NCBI GenBank assembly: GCA_046329195.1
Contig: JAXLVB010000001.1
Coordinates: forward strand, 744,001 to 808,000
Length of the DNA stretch: 64,000 bases
Direction of reading: 5' to 3'
Source: JAXLVB01 sp046329195
Lineage (GTDB): Bacteria; Bacteroidota; Bacteroidia; Cytophagales; Spirosomataceae
How positions within the stretch are numbered: position 1 is the stretch's first letter; every line of letters starts with the position of its first letter. Below, piece after piece: positions 25,000 through 34,014 of this stretch. The position numbers and the translations under genes are program-made. A model generated the notes under the pieces. That model was not told the DNA's origin. It saw only the letters and a list, made by a program, of their open reading frames with translations, and did no database searches.

Positions 25000-25473
25000 A
25001 TGGCAAAAGTTGCATATTACACCGAAGAAGGTCTGAACAAGCTAAAAAATGAGTTACAGGAGTTGAAGACCAAAGGAAGAACAGACATAGCTCGTCAAAT
25101 TGCCGAAGCTCGTGATAAAGGCGACCTCAGCGAAAACGCCGAGTATGACGCCGCTAAAGATGCACAAGGATTGTTAGAGTTAAAAATTTCTAAGCTCGAA
25201 GAAATCGTGGCCAACGCACGATTGTTAGACGAGTCGTCTATAGACACTTCACAAGTATCGGTTCTCTCGACGGTAAAAATCAAAAACAATGCTAACGGTC
25301 GTGAAATGAGCTACACCCTTGTTGCCGAAGAAGAGGCTGATTTGAAACTAAACAAAATCTCGGTTACGTCTCCAATAGGCAAGGGGCTTTTGGGCAAAAA
25401 GGTAGGAGAAATTGCAGAAATCACCGTTCCGGCAGGTAAAGTTCATTTCGAAGTGATTGATATTTCGAGATAA
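25000..25473 (+). CDS. greA: Transcription elongation factor GreA
   Basis: A 157-residue GreA. The N-terminal coiled coil has the acidic tip GDLSENAEYDAAKDAQGLLE, whose Asp/Glu enter the RNA polymerase secondary channel. The C-terminal FKBP-like domain includes SPIGKGLLGKKVGEIAEITVPAG. It rescues backtracked polymerase by stimulating RNA cleavage. It lies 45 nt after the leader terminator, with its own terminator downstream, so it is a single-gene unit under attenuator control. Confidence 0.97.
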   Translation: MAKVAYYTEEGLNKLKNELQELKTKGRTDIARQIAEARDKGDLSENAEYDAAKDAQGLLELKISKLEEIVANARLLDESSIDTSQVSVLSTVKIKNNANGREMSYTLVAEEEADLKLNKISVTSPIGKGLLGKKVGEIAEITVPAGKVHFEVIDISR

Positions 25474-25494
25474 CCCTCACCATACGCTACGTAC

Positions 25495-25528
25495 AAAAAA
25501 GCAGATGACAGGAGTCATCTGCTTTTTT
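25495..25528 (+). terminator. Terminator of greA
   Basis: AAAAAAGCAGATGAC, loop AGGA and GTCATCTGCTTTTTT form a 15-bp perfect stem with T run, 20 nt after the greA stop. Confidence 0.92.
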
Positions 25529-25529
25529 G

Positions 25530-25560
25530 TTTGAAAAGATGGTTAGAGTTAGTAAGTTTG
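25530..25560 (+). promoter_or_regulatory. Promoter of the GMC oxidoreductase gene
   Basis: TTTG at 25530-25533, 19 nt, then TAAGTTTG at 25553-25560 match the consensus exactly. Transcription should begin near 25567, downstream of a TTG that could be mistaken for the start codon. Confidence 0.7.
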
Positions 25561-25599
25561 GTTGTTTTGTTTATACTACTTCCGATTCAACTGCTTTCT

Positions 25600-27315
25600 A
25601 TGCTACTTAACCTCAAAGCCGACAAAACCAATACATTCGATGCCATTGTGATTGGCTCAGGAATCTCGGGCGGGTGGGCCGCTAAAGAACTCTGCGAGAA
25701 AGGTTTACGTACACTCGTGCTGGAGCGAGGGCGTAACGTAGAGCACGTCAAAGATTACCCTACGGCCATGAAACACCCCTGGGAGTTTGAACATCGGCTC
25801 CGTATGCCCGATTCGTTCGAACAGGCTAATCCCATTGCCAGCCGTTGTTATGCCTTAGACGAAGCCACTCAGCATTTTTTTGTAAAAGACAATGAGCATC
25901 CTTATGTTCAAGAAAAGCCATTTGACTGGATTCGGGGCTATCAGGTGGGTGGAAAGTCCTTGCTTTGGGCTCGGCAAACGCAGCGGTGGAGCAAATACGA
26001 ATTTGAAGCCCCAGCCCGAGACGGTTTTGCCGTAGATTGGCCTATCCGATACGATGATTTAGCTCCTTGGTACAGTCATGTAGAACGTTTTGCTGGAATC
26101 AGTGGTAACAAAGATGGCCTCGAACACCTGCCCGATGGGGAGTTTCTACCCCCATGGGAGCTCAACTGTGTCGAAAAGCATATTCAAACCAGTATTCATC
26201 AAAATTACAAAAATCGGCACGTTATCATTGGGCGTTGCGCCCACTTAACCCAACCGCAGCCCATTCATCTACAACTGGGCCGAGGACAATGTCAGGCAAG
26301 GCACTTGTGCTACCGAGGCTGCCCGTATGGCGGGTATTTTAGCTCCAACTCAGCTACACTTCCAGCAGCGCACCGAACAGGAAAGCTAACACTTCGCCCC
26401 GACTCGGTGGTCCATTCTATCATTTACGACGAGCAAAAAGGCAAAGCCACAGGCGTACGGGTAGTAGATGCCCACACCAAGCAAATGACGGAATACTACG
26501 CCAAGATAATTTTTGTGAATGCAGCCTGTCTTAATACTAATCTGATTTTGTTGAACTCTACATCCAATCGTTTTCCGAATGGCTTAGGAAACGATAATGG
26601 TCTGTTGGGGCATTACATTGCCTTTCATAATTACAAGGGGCAAGGGGGCGCTATTTTTGAAGGGTATCAAGAGAACTATTATTTTGGGCGTCGCCCCACT
26701 ACGGCTTTTATGCCATCGTTTCGGAATGTGTTTCAGCAAGACAAAACCGATTTCATGCGAGGCTATATGGTAGCGTTTTCTGCCTCTCGCCTCACCGAAG
26801 GTAGTAGAGATGGGCGTGGATTTGGTACCGAACTCAAAAACAAACTGACTAAGCTGGGTGCGTGGAGTATTTACATACAGATGCAAGGTGAAACAGTACC
26901 TATGCACGAAAACCATCTACGCCTAAGCCTTGATAAAAAAGATGCTTGGGGAATTCCCCAGTTAGTGACTTCGGTAGGTTACAATGAACCCAACGACACC
27001 AACATGATGAAGGATTTTCATCAACAAGCTTCTGAAATGTTAGAAAAAGCTGGTTGTAAAAACGTATATATGTTTGACTCCAAACAAGCGCCTGGTCTGG
27101 ATATTCACGAAATGGGGGGCGTTCGGATGGGTATAGACCCCAAAACGTCTTTGCTCAATGGCTGGAATCAATTGCACCAATGCAAGAACGTGTTCGTAAC
27201 AGATGGCGCTTGTATGACCTCGGTCGGGAATCAGAATCCATCCATTACATTTATGGCCATCACAGCACGTGCAGCTAATTATGTCGTTCAGGAATTGAAG
27301 AGACGAAATTTGTGA
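25600..27315 (+). CDS. GMC family FAD-dependent oxidoreductase
   Basis: A 571-residue protein from ATG 25600. The longer frame from 25531 would place codons inside the promoter. The FAD dinucleotide fold is IVIGSGISGGWAAKELCEKGLRTLVLERG. Conserved YQVGGKSLLWARQTQRWS, CYRGCPYGGYFSSN and the C-terminal HEMGGVRMG ... NQNPSITFMAITARAA (His/Asn active site) follow. It belongs to the gluconate/2-keto-gluconate dehydrogenase-like branch, which often pairs with a small subunit-3 gene that is absent here. It probably oxidises a sugar or polyol, substrate unknown. Confidence 0.9.
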   Translation: MLLNLKADKTNTFDAIVIGSGISGGWAAKELCEKGLRTLVLERGRNVEHVKDYPTAMKHPWEFEHRLRMPDSFEQANPIASRCYALDEATQHFFVKDNEHPYVQEKPFDWIRGYQVGGKSLLWARQTQRWSKYEFEAPARDGFAVDWPIRYDDLAPWYSHVERFAGISGNKDGLEHLPDGEFLPPWELNCVEKHIQTSIHQNYKNRHVIIGRCAHLTQPQPIHLQLGRGQCQARHLCYRGCPYGGYFSSNSATLPAAHRTGKLTLRPDSVVHSIIYDEQKGKATGVRVVDAHTKQMTEYYAKIIFVNAACLNTNLILLNSTSNRFPNGLGNDNGLLGHYIAFHNYKGQGGAIFEGYQENYYFGRRPTTAFMPSFRNVFQQDKTDFMRGYMVAFSASRLTEGSRDGRGFGTELKNKLTKLGAWSIYIQMQGETVPMHENHLRLSLDKKDAWGIPQLVTSVGYNEPNDTNMMKDFHQQASEMLEKAGCKNVYMFDSKQAPGLDIHEMGGVRMGIDPKTSLLNGWNQLHQCKNVFVTDGACMTSVGNQNPSITFMAITARAANYVVQELKRRNL

Positions 27316-27354
27316 AGCAAAAAGGCTAAGTTTCGGCAGCAGTTGAGTTTTTTG

Positions 27355-27927
27355 TTAACTGTAAAACTTTTTGGCCTCAATCATAGCCTCTACCGACTCG
27401 GGAACCATGTAGCGAATAGACTGGCGGTTTTTGAGGCGATTCCGAATAAATGTCGCCGAAATATCTAACAAAGGAGCCTCTACAAACTTGACTTGTGGGT
27501 GGGCTTGATACGTATGCTGTTGTGAATTGGGGCGAGGATATACGTACAAGCCATAATAATCAAGGATTTGCTGATGGTTTTTCCAATTGCTAAACTGAGC
27601 TAGATTATCCTCGCCGATGATGAGTTTGAACTCATGTTGGGGAAACTTTTCGGTTAGCCTGACCAAGGTATCAATGGTATAGCTAGGCCGAGGCATGTTA
27701 AATTCGATGTCTGTCGCCTTAAATAGATGATTATCGGCGATAGCACGTTCTACCAAGTCAAAACGGTCGAATTCGTGTAATAATTGTTTGTTTTTCTTGA
27801 ACGGATTCTGTGGCGAGACCACAAACCACACTCTTTCTAAATCGGTACTCGTGACCATCACATTAGCTACTATCAAATGCCCGACGTGAATGGGATTAAA
27901 CGAACCAAAAAAAAGACCGATTTTCAT
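27355..27927 (-). CDS. nadD: Nicotinate-nucleotide adenylyltransferase
   Basis: A 190-residue NadD from ATG 27927 (MKIGLFFGSFNPIHVGHLIVAN). The four-residue extension to TTG 27939 is unlikely. The GSFNPIHVGHL (T/HxGH) nucleotide-binding motif and LLDISATFIRNRLKNRQSIRYMVPESV (ISxTxxR) identify the family. It makes deamido-NAD in NAD synthesis. It follows gmk by about 30 nt, in a gmk-nadD operon common in Bacteroidota. Confidence 0.95.
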   Translation of the reverse strand: MKIGLFFGSFNPIHVGHLIVANVMVTSTDLERVWFVVSPQNPFKKNKQLLHEFDRFDLVERAIADNHLFKATDIEFNMPRPSYTIDTLVRLTEKFPQHEFKLIIGEDNLAQFSNWKNHQQILDYYGLYVYPRPNSQQHTYQAHPQVKFVEAPLLDISATFIRNRLKNRQSIRYMVPESVEAMIEAKKFYS

Positions 27928-27957
27928 ACTGTCTGTCAAACAGAGCCTTCTGTGCGT

Positions 27958-28527
27958 TTATTTCTTCAAAAAATCTTCTACCAGCTGCTGGGCTTCCTTG
28001 AGGGATTTGTCGAGGTCGTCATTGATTAAGACCACATCAAATCGGTCTTGAAACGACATTTCAAAGTTTGCTTTAAACAACCGCCTCGAAATACTATCTT
28101 CGCTTTCAGTTCCTCTGGCACGCAGGCGCTCTTCGAGTGTCTTCATGTCTGGAATCTTCACAAAAATAGCCAGTGCTCGGTCTTTATAATACTCTTTTAG
28201 CTTGAGCCCCCCTCGAACATCCACATCAAACAACACATGCTTTCCCATGGCCCATACTCGTTCAATCTCTGATTTCAAGGTGCCGTAATACGCACCAGGG
28301 TACACCTCTTCCCATTCTACAAACTCATCGTTATCAATTCGTTGCTTAAACTCGGTGGGGGTCAAAAAATAATAATCTTTTCCATTTTCTTCTGAGCGGC
28401 CTCGTTTGTCACGAGTACAGGCCGAAATCGAAAAGCCGAAGTTGTTGTTTGTCGACAAGAGGTGCTTGACGATAGTAGTCTTGCCCGAGCCAGATGGGGC
28501 ACAAAAAATGATAAGTTTACCTTCCAA
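27958..28527 (-). CDS. gmk: Guanylate kinase
   Basis: A 189-residue guanylate kinase. It has P-loop IIFCAPSGSGKTTIVKHLL, SACTRDKRGRSEENGKDYYFLT (GMP binding), FVEWEEVYPGAYYGT and VLFDVDVRGGLKLKE. It phosphorylates GMP to GDP. A TACTTTTG -7-like box on the minus strand at 28607-28614 is a plausible promoter about 80 nt upstream. Confidence 0.97.
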   Translation of the reverse strand: MEGKLIIFCAPSGSGKTTIVKHLLSTNNNFGFSISACTRDKRGRSEENGKDYYFLTPTEFKQRIDNDEFVEWEEVYPGAYYGTLKSEIERVWAMGKHVLFDVDVRGGLKLKEYYKDRALAIFVKIPDMKTLEERLRARGTESEDSISRRLFKANFEMSFQDRFDVVLINDDLDKSLKEAQQLVEDFLKK

Positions 28528-28667
28528 AATGATGTGTGTTCAGGAGTTATTGGCACAGTGAAAAAACAAATCCCTAACGGGTAGTAATCACCTATACCGT
28601 TAACAATCAAAAGTAAAAAAAATCAAGTATGCTGAAAAATCCGACGAGGTGGTTTTGTTGTTGCAGG

Positions 28668-28964
28668 TCAGAAGATGTTTATCTTTTGTCGGATCAAGTC
28701 TTTCAAGTTGGTAGGAACTTCTTTCTTATCAATGCGAAACTTAAGCGCATCTTTAATTGCATTTTCGAGGGTAAATCCTTTTTCGCAAGGAAGGCATTTA
28801 CCTATGTTTTCTTGGATTCGTTGGGTTTCTTCTGGAGATGTTTCTCCATCTACTAGCATCTGGATCCACTTCATACATTCGGCGTGATGTTCACACTGTT
28901 CCTTTTTCCTCCCTCCATCACACGACGGAATCACGGAAGCACTGGTCTGCATAGACTTGCTCAT
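28668..28964 (-). CDS. Zinc-finger anti-sigma factor-like protein
   Basis: A 98-residue soluble protein with a pattern typical of small zinc-binding anti-sigma factors: HHAECMKWIQMLVDGETSPEE, then NIGKCLPCEKGF (His...Cys...CxxC). It lies 141 nt downstream of an ECF sigma factor gene on the same strand, the usual position of a cognate anti-sigma. No membrane helix is present, so sensing, if any, would be cytoplasmic, for example redox release of zinc. Cognate pairing is inference from context. Confidence 0.8.
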   Translation of the reverse strand: MSKSMQTSASVIPSCDGGRKKEQCEHHAECMKWIQMLVDGETSPEETQRIQENIGKCLPCEKGFTLENAIKDALKFRIDKKEVPTNLKDLIRQKINIF

Positions 28965-29105
28965 CGTTTAGTATTAGTTGGTACGGGTATGATTTTGTAT
29001 GTGATTAACATTGGTTTTGTCAAGCCATCGCTTGCATCTCAAGCTGTCATCGAACTAAGTTTAATGCGCCAACAACTAGGCTGTTAGATTAGTTCTATTT
29101 TTTCT

Positions 29106-29732
29106 TTAATTGTCACCATTTTCTTCTGAGTCCTCTGTGTTGTAGCCCATTGAGGCAGCATACGACTTGAGTTTTTCTTTCAAAAGCTGGCGAGCTCTGT
29201 GCAACCGAGAGCGAACGGTTCCGATCGGAATGTCCAAAATTTTGGCCATTTCTTCGTAGGTGAATCCTTCGATGTCACACAGAATAATGACTGTTCTGAA
29301 ATCTACAGGCAGGCTGTTCAGGGCATTGGCGATTTCGTCACCCAATAAATCCTGAACTGACTCAGCCCGTAGGTCGGTAGTTTGGTCTGTTCCTGCAGCT
29401 TCTTCCGAATCGTAGAAAGTTTCTACCTCTTGATAATCTACCTTTGAGGGTTCTTTGGTCTTCTTCCGATAGTCGTTAATAAAGCTGTTTTTCAGGATTC
29501 TAAACAGCCACGCTTTTGCATTAGTTCCCTTTTCAAACGAAGAAATAAAACGAAAAGCTTTTAGGTAAGTATCTTGAACGAGGTCGTTGGCGTCGTCTTC
29601 GTCAATAGTAAGGCGTAAAGCAAAGTTATACATAGAGTTGATGTGGGGCATAAACTCCTTATCGAAGATTTTGTATTTCTCTTCATCGGTATAACTCTGT
29701 ACGGTTGATATAGATAGTTCGTCTGACATAAG
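29106..29732 (-). CDS. ECF RNA polymerase sigma factor
   Basis: About 208 residues from ATG 29732; ATG 29726 is equally possible and the upstream TTG frame is ignored. Region 2 is FALRLTIDEDDANDLVQDTYLKAFRFISSFEKGTNAKAWLFRIL. Region 4 is NALNSLPVDFRTVIILCDIEGFTYEEMAKILDIPIGTVRSRLHRARQLLKEKL. A long linker with acidic residues and an acidic C-tail (EDSEENGDN) are present. Its target promoters are unknown. It is followed by a likely anti-sigma gene. Confidence 0.94.
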   Translation of the reverse strand, partial: LMSDELSISTVQSYTDEEKYKIFDKEFMPHINSMYNFALRLTIDEDDANDLVQDTYLKAFRFISSFEKGTNAKAWLFRILKNSFINDYRKKTKEPSKVDYQEVETFYDSEEAAGTDQTTDLRAESVQDLLGDEIANALNSLPVDFRTVIILCDIEGFTYEEMAKILDIPIGTVRSRLHRARQLLKEKLKSYAASMGYNTEDSEENGDN

Positions 29733-29876
29733 CATGGCTTTTAAGGCGGGTAAATTTACGAAATTTAACTCATGCACAAAGTTTGCCAATTGTACAAAAC
29801 CCTCTTTGGTGTCAGGTTTTTATGTCAAGATGTCATTATACTGACATTTACCTGAAAAGTAGTCGTCTTGTTGGGG

Positions 29877-30383
29877 CTATTCTCGCCTTAGGTATTGTAA
29901 CGCCACCAACACAAGTGAGCTGAAAAGGGTGCTGGCAATAACTTTGAGAAGGGTAGGAAAAAACAACGCAATATTGCTGGCTTCTACATAAAACAACAGC
30001 AGATGGTGCACAAACGTAAGGATGGCTATATATGCCACAAACCAACGCATTCCCATAGAACGCACCGACAGTGTCATACGCTCTTCATAGCCTCGTTGTG
30101 GAGCTAATAACCTAATTATCAATGGTCTAAGATACGCCATTAGTGTTGTAGCCGCAGCGTGCATACCAAGTGTGTTGTAGAAAATATCAACGAGTAGTCC
30201 TGTGCCAAAGCCGACGAGTAAGAGTGTAATGGTGGTGGTTTCAAAAGGCAGCAGTAAAATAACACCAATATAGATGTAACAGAATGCGAAATCGAACAAA
30301 ACCAGATTACGGACAAAGAAAATCTGTAGAAACACATACAGAGCAAACGTAGCCAGTAGTCTGAGCAAATTACCAGTAGTCAT
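29877..30383 (-). CDS. mreD: Rod shape-determining protein MreD
   Basis: A 168-residue integral membrane protein with about five helices (LLRLLATFALYVFLQIFFVRNL, AFCYIYIGVILLLPF and others). The MreD-type segment LLVGFGTGLLVDIFYNTLGMHAAATTLMAYLRP is present. Identification rests on this and on its position 6 nt after mreC. It is part of the elongasome with MreB and MreC. Confidence 0.9.
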   Translation of the reverse strand: MTTGNLLRLLATFALYVFLQIFFVRNLVLFDFAFCYIYIGVILLLPFETTTITLLLVGFGTGLLVDIFYNTLGMHAAATTLMAYLRPLIIRLLAPQRGYEERMTLSVRSMGMRWFVAYIAILTFVHHLLLFYVEASNIALFFPTLLKVIASTLFSSLVLVALQYLRRE

Positions 30384-30389
30384 GTAGCC

Positions 30390-31226
30390 TTACTTAATCG
30401 TTGGGGGTGTTTCTAATTGTTCTTGTTCTTCTTTTAGCCGATTGGCCAACACATATACGTACGAGATATTCCTAAAATCAGTGAGCAAATGGAGACGAAT
30501 GTCGTGAAAAGCTTTGTCTGGTTTTTGACCCAGTTTTCTAACAATACCAACCATTATACCAGATGGATACACCGAGTTATAGTCGGAGGTAACTACGGTA
30601 TCGCCTAATTTCACAGATTTTGTTAGAGGTACATCCAGTAATTCGATATAGTCAGGATTGAGACCATTCCACTTGGCCGAACCGATGTCGTTGGTACGTC
30701 GTATTTTGGATGATACTCGCATTTCGCTATGCAATATGGAGGTAATCACTGAAAAATGAGGGGAACAAGACTGAATTTTGCCAACCACCCCCGTCGCTGT
30801 AATCACCCCCATTCCAGGTTTTAGGCCGTCTTGGGTGCCTTTATCAATGGTCAGGGTATTATTAAACAGATTGACAGAGTTGTTAATTACCTTGGCCACG
30901 GCGGCTATCTGAAATCGGGCTGCCACGGCGGAGTCGGCTTTATAGTTAACATTGCTGCTCAAACGCTGGTTTTGTAAATACGCTACCAGTTGATTGAGGT
31001 GGGCATTCTCAACAGCCAAATCGGTGTTTACTTCTCTCAGGTTGGTGTATTCTCTAACAGCCTCTGCCGCAGCCAGCACTTTGCCTGCATAATAGTTGGA
31101 GGTGTTGAAATACACAGCATTGGCATAATTATTATACCGATAAACACACCAAAAACTCAGTATTTCCAACAAAACGAACAGGATAAATGCTCGGTTTCTG
31201 GTCAAAAACTGAAGTAACTCTATCAT
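30390..31226 (-). CDS. mreC: Cell shape-determining protein MreC
   Basis: A 278-residue MreC. It has an N-terminal transmembrane helix (NRAFILFVLLEILSFWCVYRY), a coiled coil (AAEAVREYTNLREVNTDLAVENAHLNQLVAYLQ) and a two-beta-barrel domain with NNTLTIDKGTQDGLKPGMGVITATGVVGKI and VTSDYNSVYPSGIMVGIV. It links MreB to periplasmic wall synthesis. A hairpin separates it from mreB. Confidence 0.95.
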   Translation of the reverse strand: MIELLQFLTRNRAFILFVLLEILSFWCVYRYNNYANAVYFNTSNYYAGKVLAAAEAVREYTNLREVNTDLAVENAHLNQLVAYLQNQRLSSNVNYKADSAVAARFQIAAVAKVINNSVNLFNNTLTIDKGTQDGLKPGMGVITATGVVGKIQSCSPHFSVITSILHSEMRVSSKIRRTNDIGSAKWNGLNPDYIELLDVPLTKSVKLGDTVVTSDYNSVYPSGIMVGIVRKLGQKPDKAFHDIRLHLLTDFRNISYVYVLANRLKEEQEQLETPPTIK

Positions 31227-31274
31227 AGGTGCTTAATCGTTGAAAGCGCTTCGGGTAATATTTACAGATAAATA

Positions 31275-31298
31275 AAAGGGGTGTTGTATCACCCCTTT
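31275..31298 (-). terminator. Terminator-like hairpin between mreB and mreC
   Basis: AAAGGGGTG and CACCCCTTT form a 9-bp stem with loop TTGTAT and a T-rich tail on the minus strand. It lies just after the mreB stop. It should lower mreCD expression relative to mreB. Confidence 0.7.
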
Positions 31299-31304
31299 AT
31301 ATGC

Positions 31305-32330
31305 TTAGTTAATCAAGACTGCTTTGTAACGTTCTAAGTCTTTGAGGACTTCGCCCGTTCCTCTTACTACAGCCCGAAGTGGGTCTTCGGCTATATGAAT
31401 AGGTAGTTTGGTCTTAGTGGCGAGTCGTTTGTCTAATCCGTGTAGTAAAGCCCCGCCACCTGTTAGGTGAATACCGTTGTGATAAATATCTGCCGAAAGC
31501 TCTGGTGGCGAAATCTCCAAGGCTTTCATGACGGCCTCCTCAATTTTGGAGATAGATTTATCGAGGGCATAGGCAATTTCTGAATAGGTCACTTTGATTT
31601 CTTTCGGGATACCCGTCATCAAGTCTCGACCACGGATTTCAAAGTCCACTGGTGGATTTTCTAACTCTGGAAGAGCCGAGCCAACTTCTATCTTTATTTG
31701 CTCTGCCGAACGCTCGCCAATCAACAAATTATGCTCACGACGCATGTAGTCAACAATGTCACGAGTGAATACGTCGCCCGCAATACGGATAGACTGCTCG
31801 CACACAATACCCGACAGTGCAATCACAGCGATTTCGGTAGTACCCCCTCCAATATCCACAATCATCGAGCCGTTGGGTTGCTCAATGTCAATACCGATAC
31901 CGATAGCTGCTGCAATAGGTTCGTGAACCATATAAACCTCTTTGGCGCCAGCGTGTTCGGCGGAGTCCTTAACCGCTCGTTTTTCTACCTCCGTAATACC
32001 CGACGGAATACAAATAACCATGCGATGCGACGGCGTAAAAAACTTACTACCTGTATCTATCATCTTAATCATCCCCCGAATCATCAACTCGGCAGCCGTA
32101 AAGTCTGCAATCACGCCGTCTTTTAGCGGACGAATGGTTTTTATATTTTCATTGGTTTTTTCGTGCATCTGCATGGCCTTTTGCCCAATAGCGAGCACCT
32201 TGCCACTCAGTTTGTCTAAGGCAATGATAGAGGGTTCATCCACTACTACCTTGTCCTTGTGGATAATCAGTGTATTTGCCGTGCCAAGGTCAATGGCAAT
32301 ATCACTGGTCAAAAAGCTAAACAATCCCAT
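31305..32330 (-). CDS. mreB: Rod shape-determining protein MreB
   Basis: A 341-residue actin-like MreB. It has DIAIDLGTANTLIIHKDKVVVDEPSIIALD (phosphate 1), IVDIGGGTTEIAVIALSGIV (phosphate 2), MVHEPIAAAIGIGIDI and HLTGGGALLHGLDKRL (adenosine). An N-terminal amphipathic stretch (MGLFSFLTSD) matches the membrane-binding helix. It polymerises to guide lateral wall synthesis. A TAATTTTG -7-like box at 32383-32390 (minus strand) lies about 50 nt upstream. Confidence 0.97.
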   Translation of the reverse strand: MGLFSFLTSDIAIDLGTANTLIIHKDKVVVDEPSIIALDKLSGKVLAIGQKAMQMHEKTNENIKTIRPLKDGVIADFTAAELMIRGMIKMIDTGSKFFTPSHRMVICIPSGITEVEKRAVKDSAEHAGAKEVYMVHEPIAAAIGIGIDIEQPNGSMIVDIGGGTTEIAVIALSGIVCEQSIRIAGDVFTRDIVDYMRREHNLLIGERSAEQIKIEVGSALPELENPPVDFEIRGRDLMTGIPKEIKVTYSEIAYALDKSISKIEEAVMKALEISPPELSADIYHNGIHLTGGGALLHGLDKRLATKTKLPIHIAEDPLRAVVRGTGEVLKDLERYKAVLIN

Positions 32331-32695
32331 GTGTTGTATTCCTTTTGGCTAACTTGTTGGTTCTGATTCTAAAATTAAGAAGCAAAATTACAGAATCTTA
32401 CTAAAAACCTGTTGAGAATCATGTATTTTTTCGTGAATGAAAGAATTCTCTATTCATAAATGTAAAAAATGACCTAACCCAAGTCATTTTCATAGCCTTG
32501 TGGGCATCTACCAGCTCAATACTTCACACTGCTTGGAATCTGTTTCTTATAAAACGGGAGATATTTTTTTGAAAATAATGTTATGCGTGCATACGTTTTT
32601 CTGTAAATTTGGGGGCATAGTTGGCTTAACGTTAACTATCGACCTGAGCATGAGCGACTGTCGCAATACCTACATCAACACAATAAATCATTGTT
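32331..32695. other. Divergent intergenic region, mreB / acyl-CoA dehydrogenase
   Basis: It contains a mreB promoter-like box (32383-32390, minus). An 8-bp perfect hairpin AAAATGAC/GTCATTTT (32466-32490) has a T run only on the minus strand. A TAAATTTG box at 32604-32611 fits a plus-strand start near 32618 for the dehydrogenase. No convincing gene is present. The hairpin lies upstream of the mreB promoter and would end a minus-strand transcript of unknown origin. Confidence 0.5.
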
Positions 32696-33853
32696 ATGAC
32701 AAGTGCATCTATTTCTGGTTTTCAATTAACCGAAGAACAACTGGCTGTGCAACAAGCAGCTCGTGACTTTGCCCAAACTGAACTACTCCCTGGCGTAATT
32801 GAGCGGGACGAAAAAGAGTACTTTCCCGACGAACTGGTACGCAAAATGGGACAAATGGGCTTTTTAGGCATGATGGTGGCCCCTGAGTATGGCGGCGGGG
32901 GTATGGATACCATTTCGTATGTATTGGCCATGGAAGAGCTATCCAAAGTAGATGCGTCGGCGTCAGTAATAGTTTCTGTCAATAACTCCCTCGTATGTTG
33001 GGGATTAGAAGCCTATGGCAGCGAAGCACAAAAGCAAAAATACCTGACCAGACTCGCCTCTGGCGAGACAGTAGGGGCTTTTTGTTTGTCAGAACCTGAG
33101 GCTGGTTCTGATGCTACTTCACAACACACCACGGCCGTGGACATGGGCGATTACTACTTGCTCAATGGCACTAAAAACTGGATTACGAATGGCGGACGAG
33201 CAGGAGTATATTTAGTAATGGCTCAAACCCACCCCGAGCTCAAACACCGAGGCATCAACTGCCTTATTGTAGAGCGAGATACGCCAGGGTTTGTTATCGG
33301 TAAAAAAGAAAATAAACTGGGCATTAGAGGCTCCGATACGCATTCGCTGATGTTTACTGATGTGAAGGTGCCCAAAGAAAATCGAATAGGTGCTGATGGC
33401 TTCGGCTTTAAGTTTGCAATGAGCACTCTTAACGGCGGACGCATTGGTATTGCATCGCAGGCTTTGGGAATTGCCTCTGGAGCTTACGAGCTGGCACTCA
33501 AGTATTCGAAAGAACGCAAAACCTTTGGTAAGTTGATTTCAGAGCATCAGGCCATCCAATTTAAGTTAGCCGACATGGCCACTCAGATCGAAGCGGCTCG
33601 TCTGCTCTGCTTTCAAGCAGCCCAACTCAAAGACCAAAACCAAGATTACGTGAAGGCTGCTGCCATGGCCAAGCTGTTTGCCTCTAAAGTAGCCATGGAC
33701 ACTACCATTGAAGCTGTGCAAATTCATGGGGGGTATGGGTATGTAAAAGAGTTCCATGTAGAGCGCCTCATGCGTGATGCTAAGATTACACAAATCTATG
33801 AGGGTACCTCAGAAATACAAAAAATTGTAATTGCCCGAGAAGTACTAAAATAG
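32696..33853 (+). CDS. Acyl-CoA dehydrogenase
   Basis: A 385-residue flavoenzyme of the short-chain acyl-CoA dehydrogenase type. It shows GVIERDEKEYFPDELVRKMGQMGFLGMMV, AFCLSEPEAGSDATS, NGTKNWITNGG, NKLGIRGSDTHSLMF and the C-terminal IQIHGGYGYVKEFHVERLMRDAKITQIYEGTSEIQ. Glu in YEGTSE is the usual catalytic base. It oxidises acyl-CoA to enoyl-CoA and passes electrons to ETF. It stands alone, so the exact chain length or branched substrate is open. Confidence 0.95.
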   Translation: MTSASISGFQLTEEQLAVQQAARDFAQTELLPGVIERDEKEYFPDELVRKMGQMGFLGMMVAPEYGGGGMDTISYVLAMEELSKVDASASVIVSVNNSLVCWGLEAYGSEAQKQKYLTRLASGETVGAFCLSEPEAGSDATSQHTTAVDMGDYYLLNGTKNWITNGGRAGVYLVMAQTHPELKHRGINCLIVERDTPGFVIGKKENKLGIRGSDTHSLMFTDVKVPKENRIGADGFGFKFAMSTLNGGRIGIASQALGIASGAYELALKYSKERKTFGKLISEHQAIQFKLADMATQIEAARLLCFQAAQLKDQNQDYVKAAAMAKLFASKVAMDTTIEAVQIHGGYGYVKEFHVERLMRDAKITQIYEGTSEIQKIVIAREVLK

Positions 33854-34014
33854 CCCTTTTTGACGCTAAAAAGGCCATTTAAACGTAGTGTACGCCTGTT
33901 TTATAGGTGTACACTTTTTTTGTTTTCAAAAAAAATATTTATAGAATTATTAGTTTTGTCCAAATTTATTCCTACTTTCGGGAAATCAAAGACCAGATAC
34001 CCCCTGATTTTGCG

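Noticed and set aside
32420..32490. Phe-containing short frame on the minus strand across the 32466 hairpin
   Set aside because: The Phe codons are just the hairpin's T run. The frame continues past the hairpin and lies upstream of the mreB promoter, so it cannot act as an attenuator leader.
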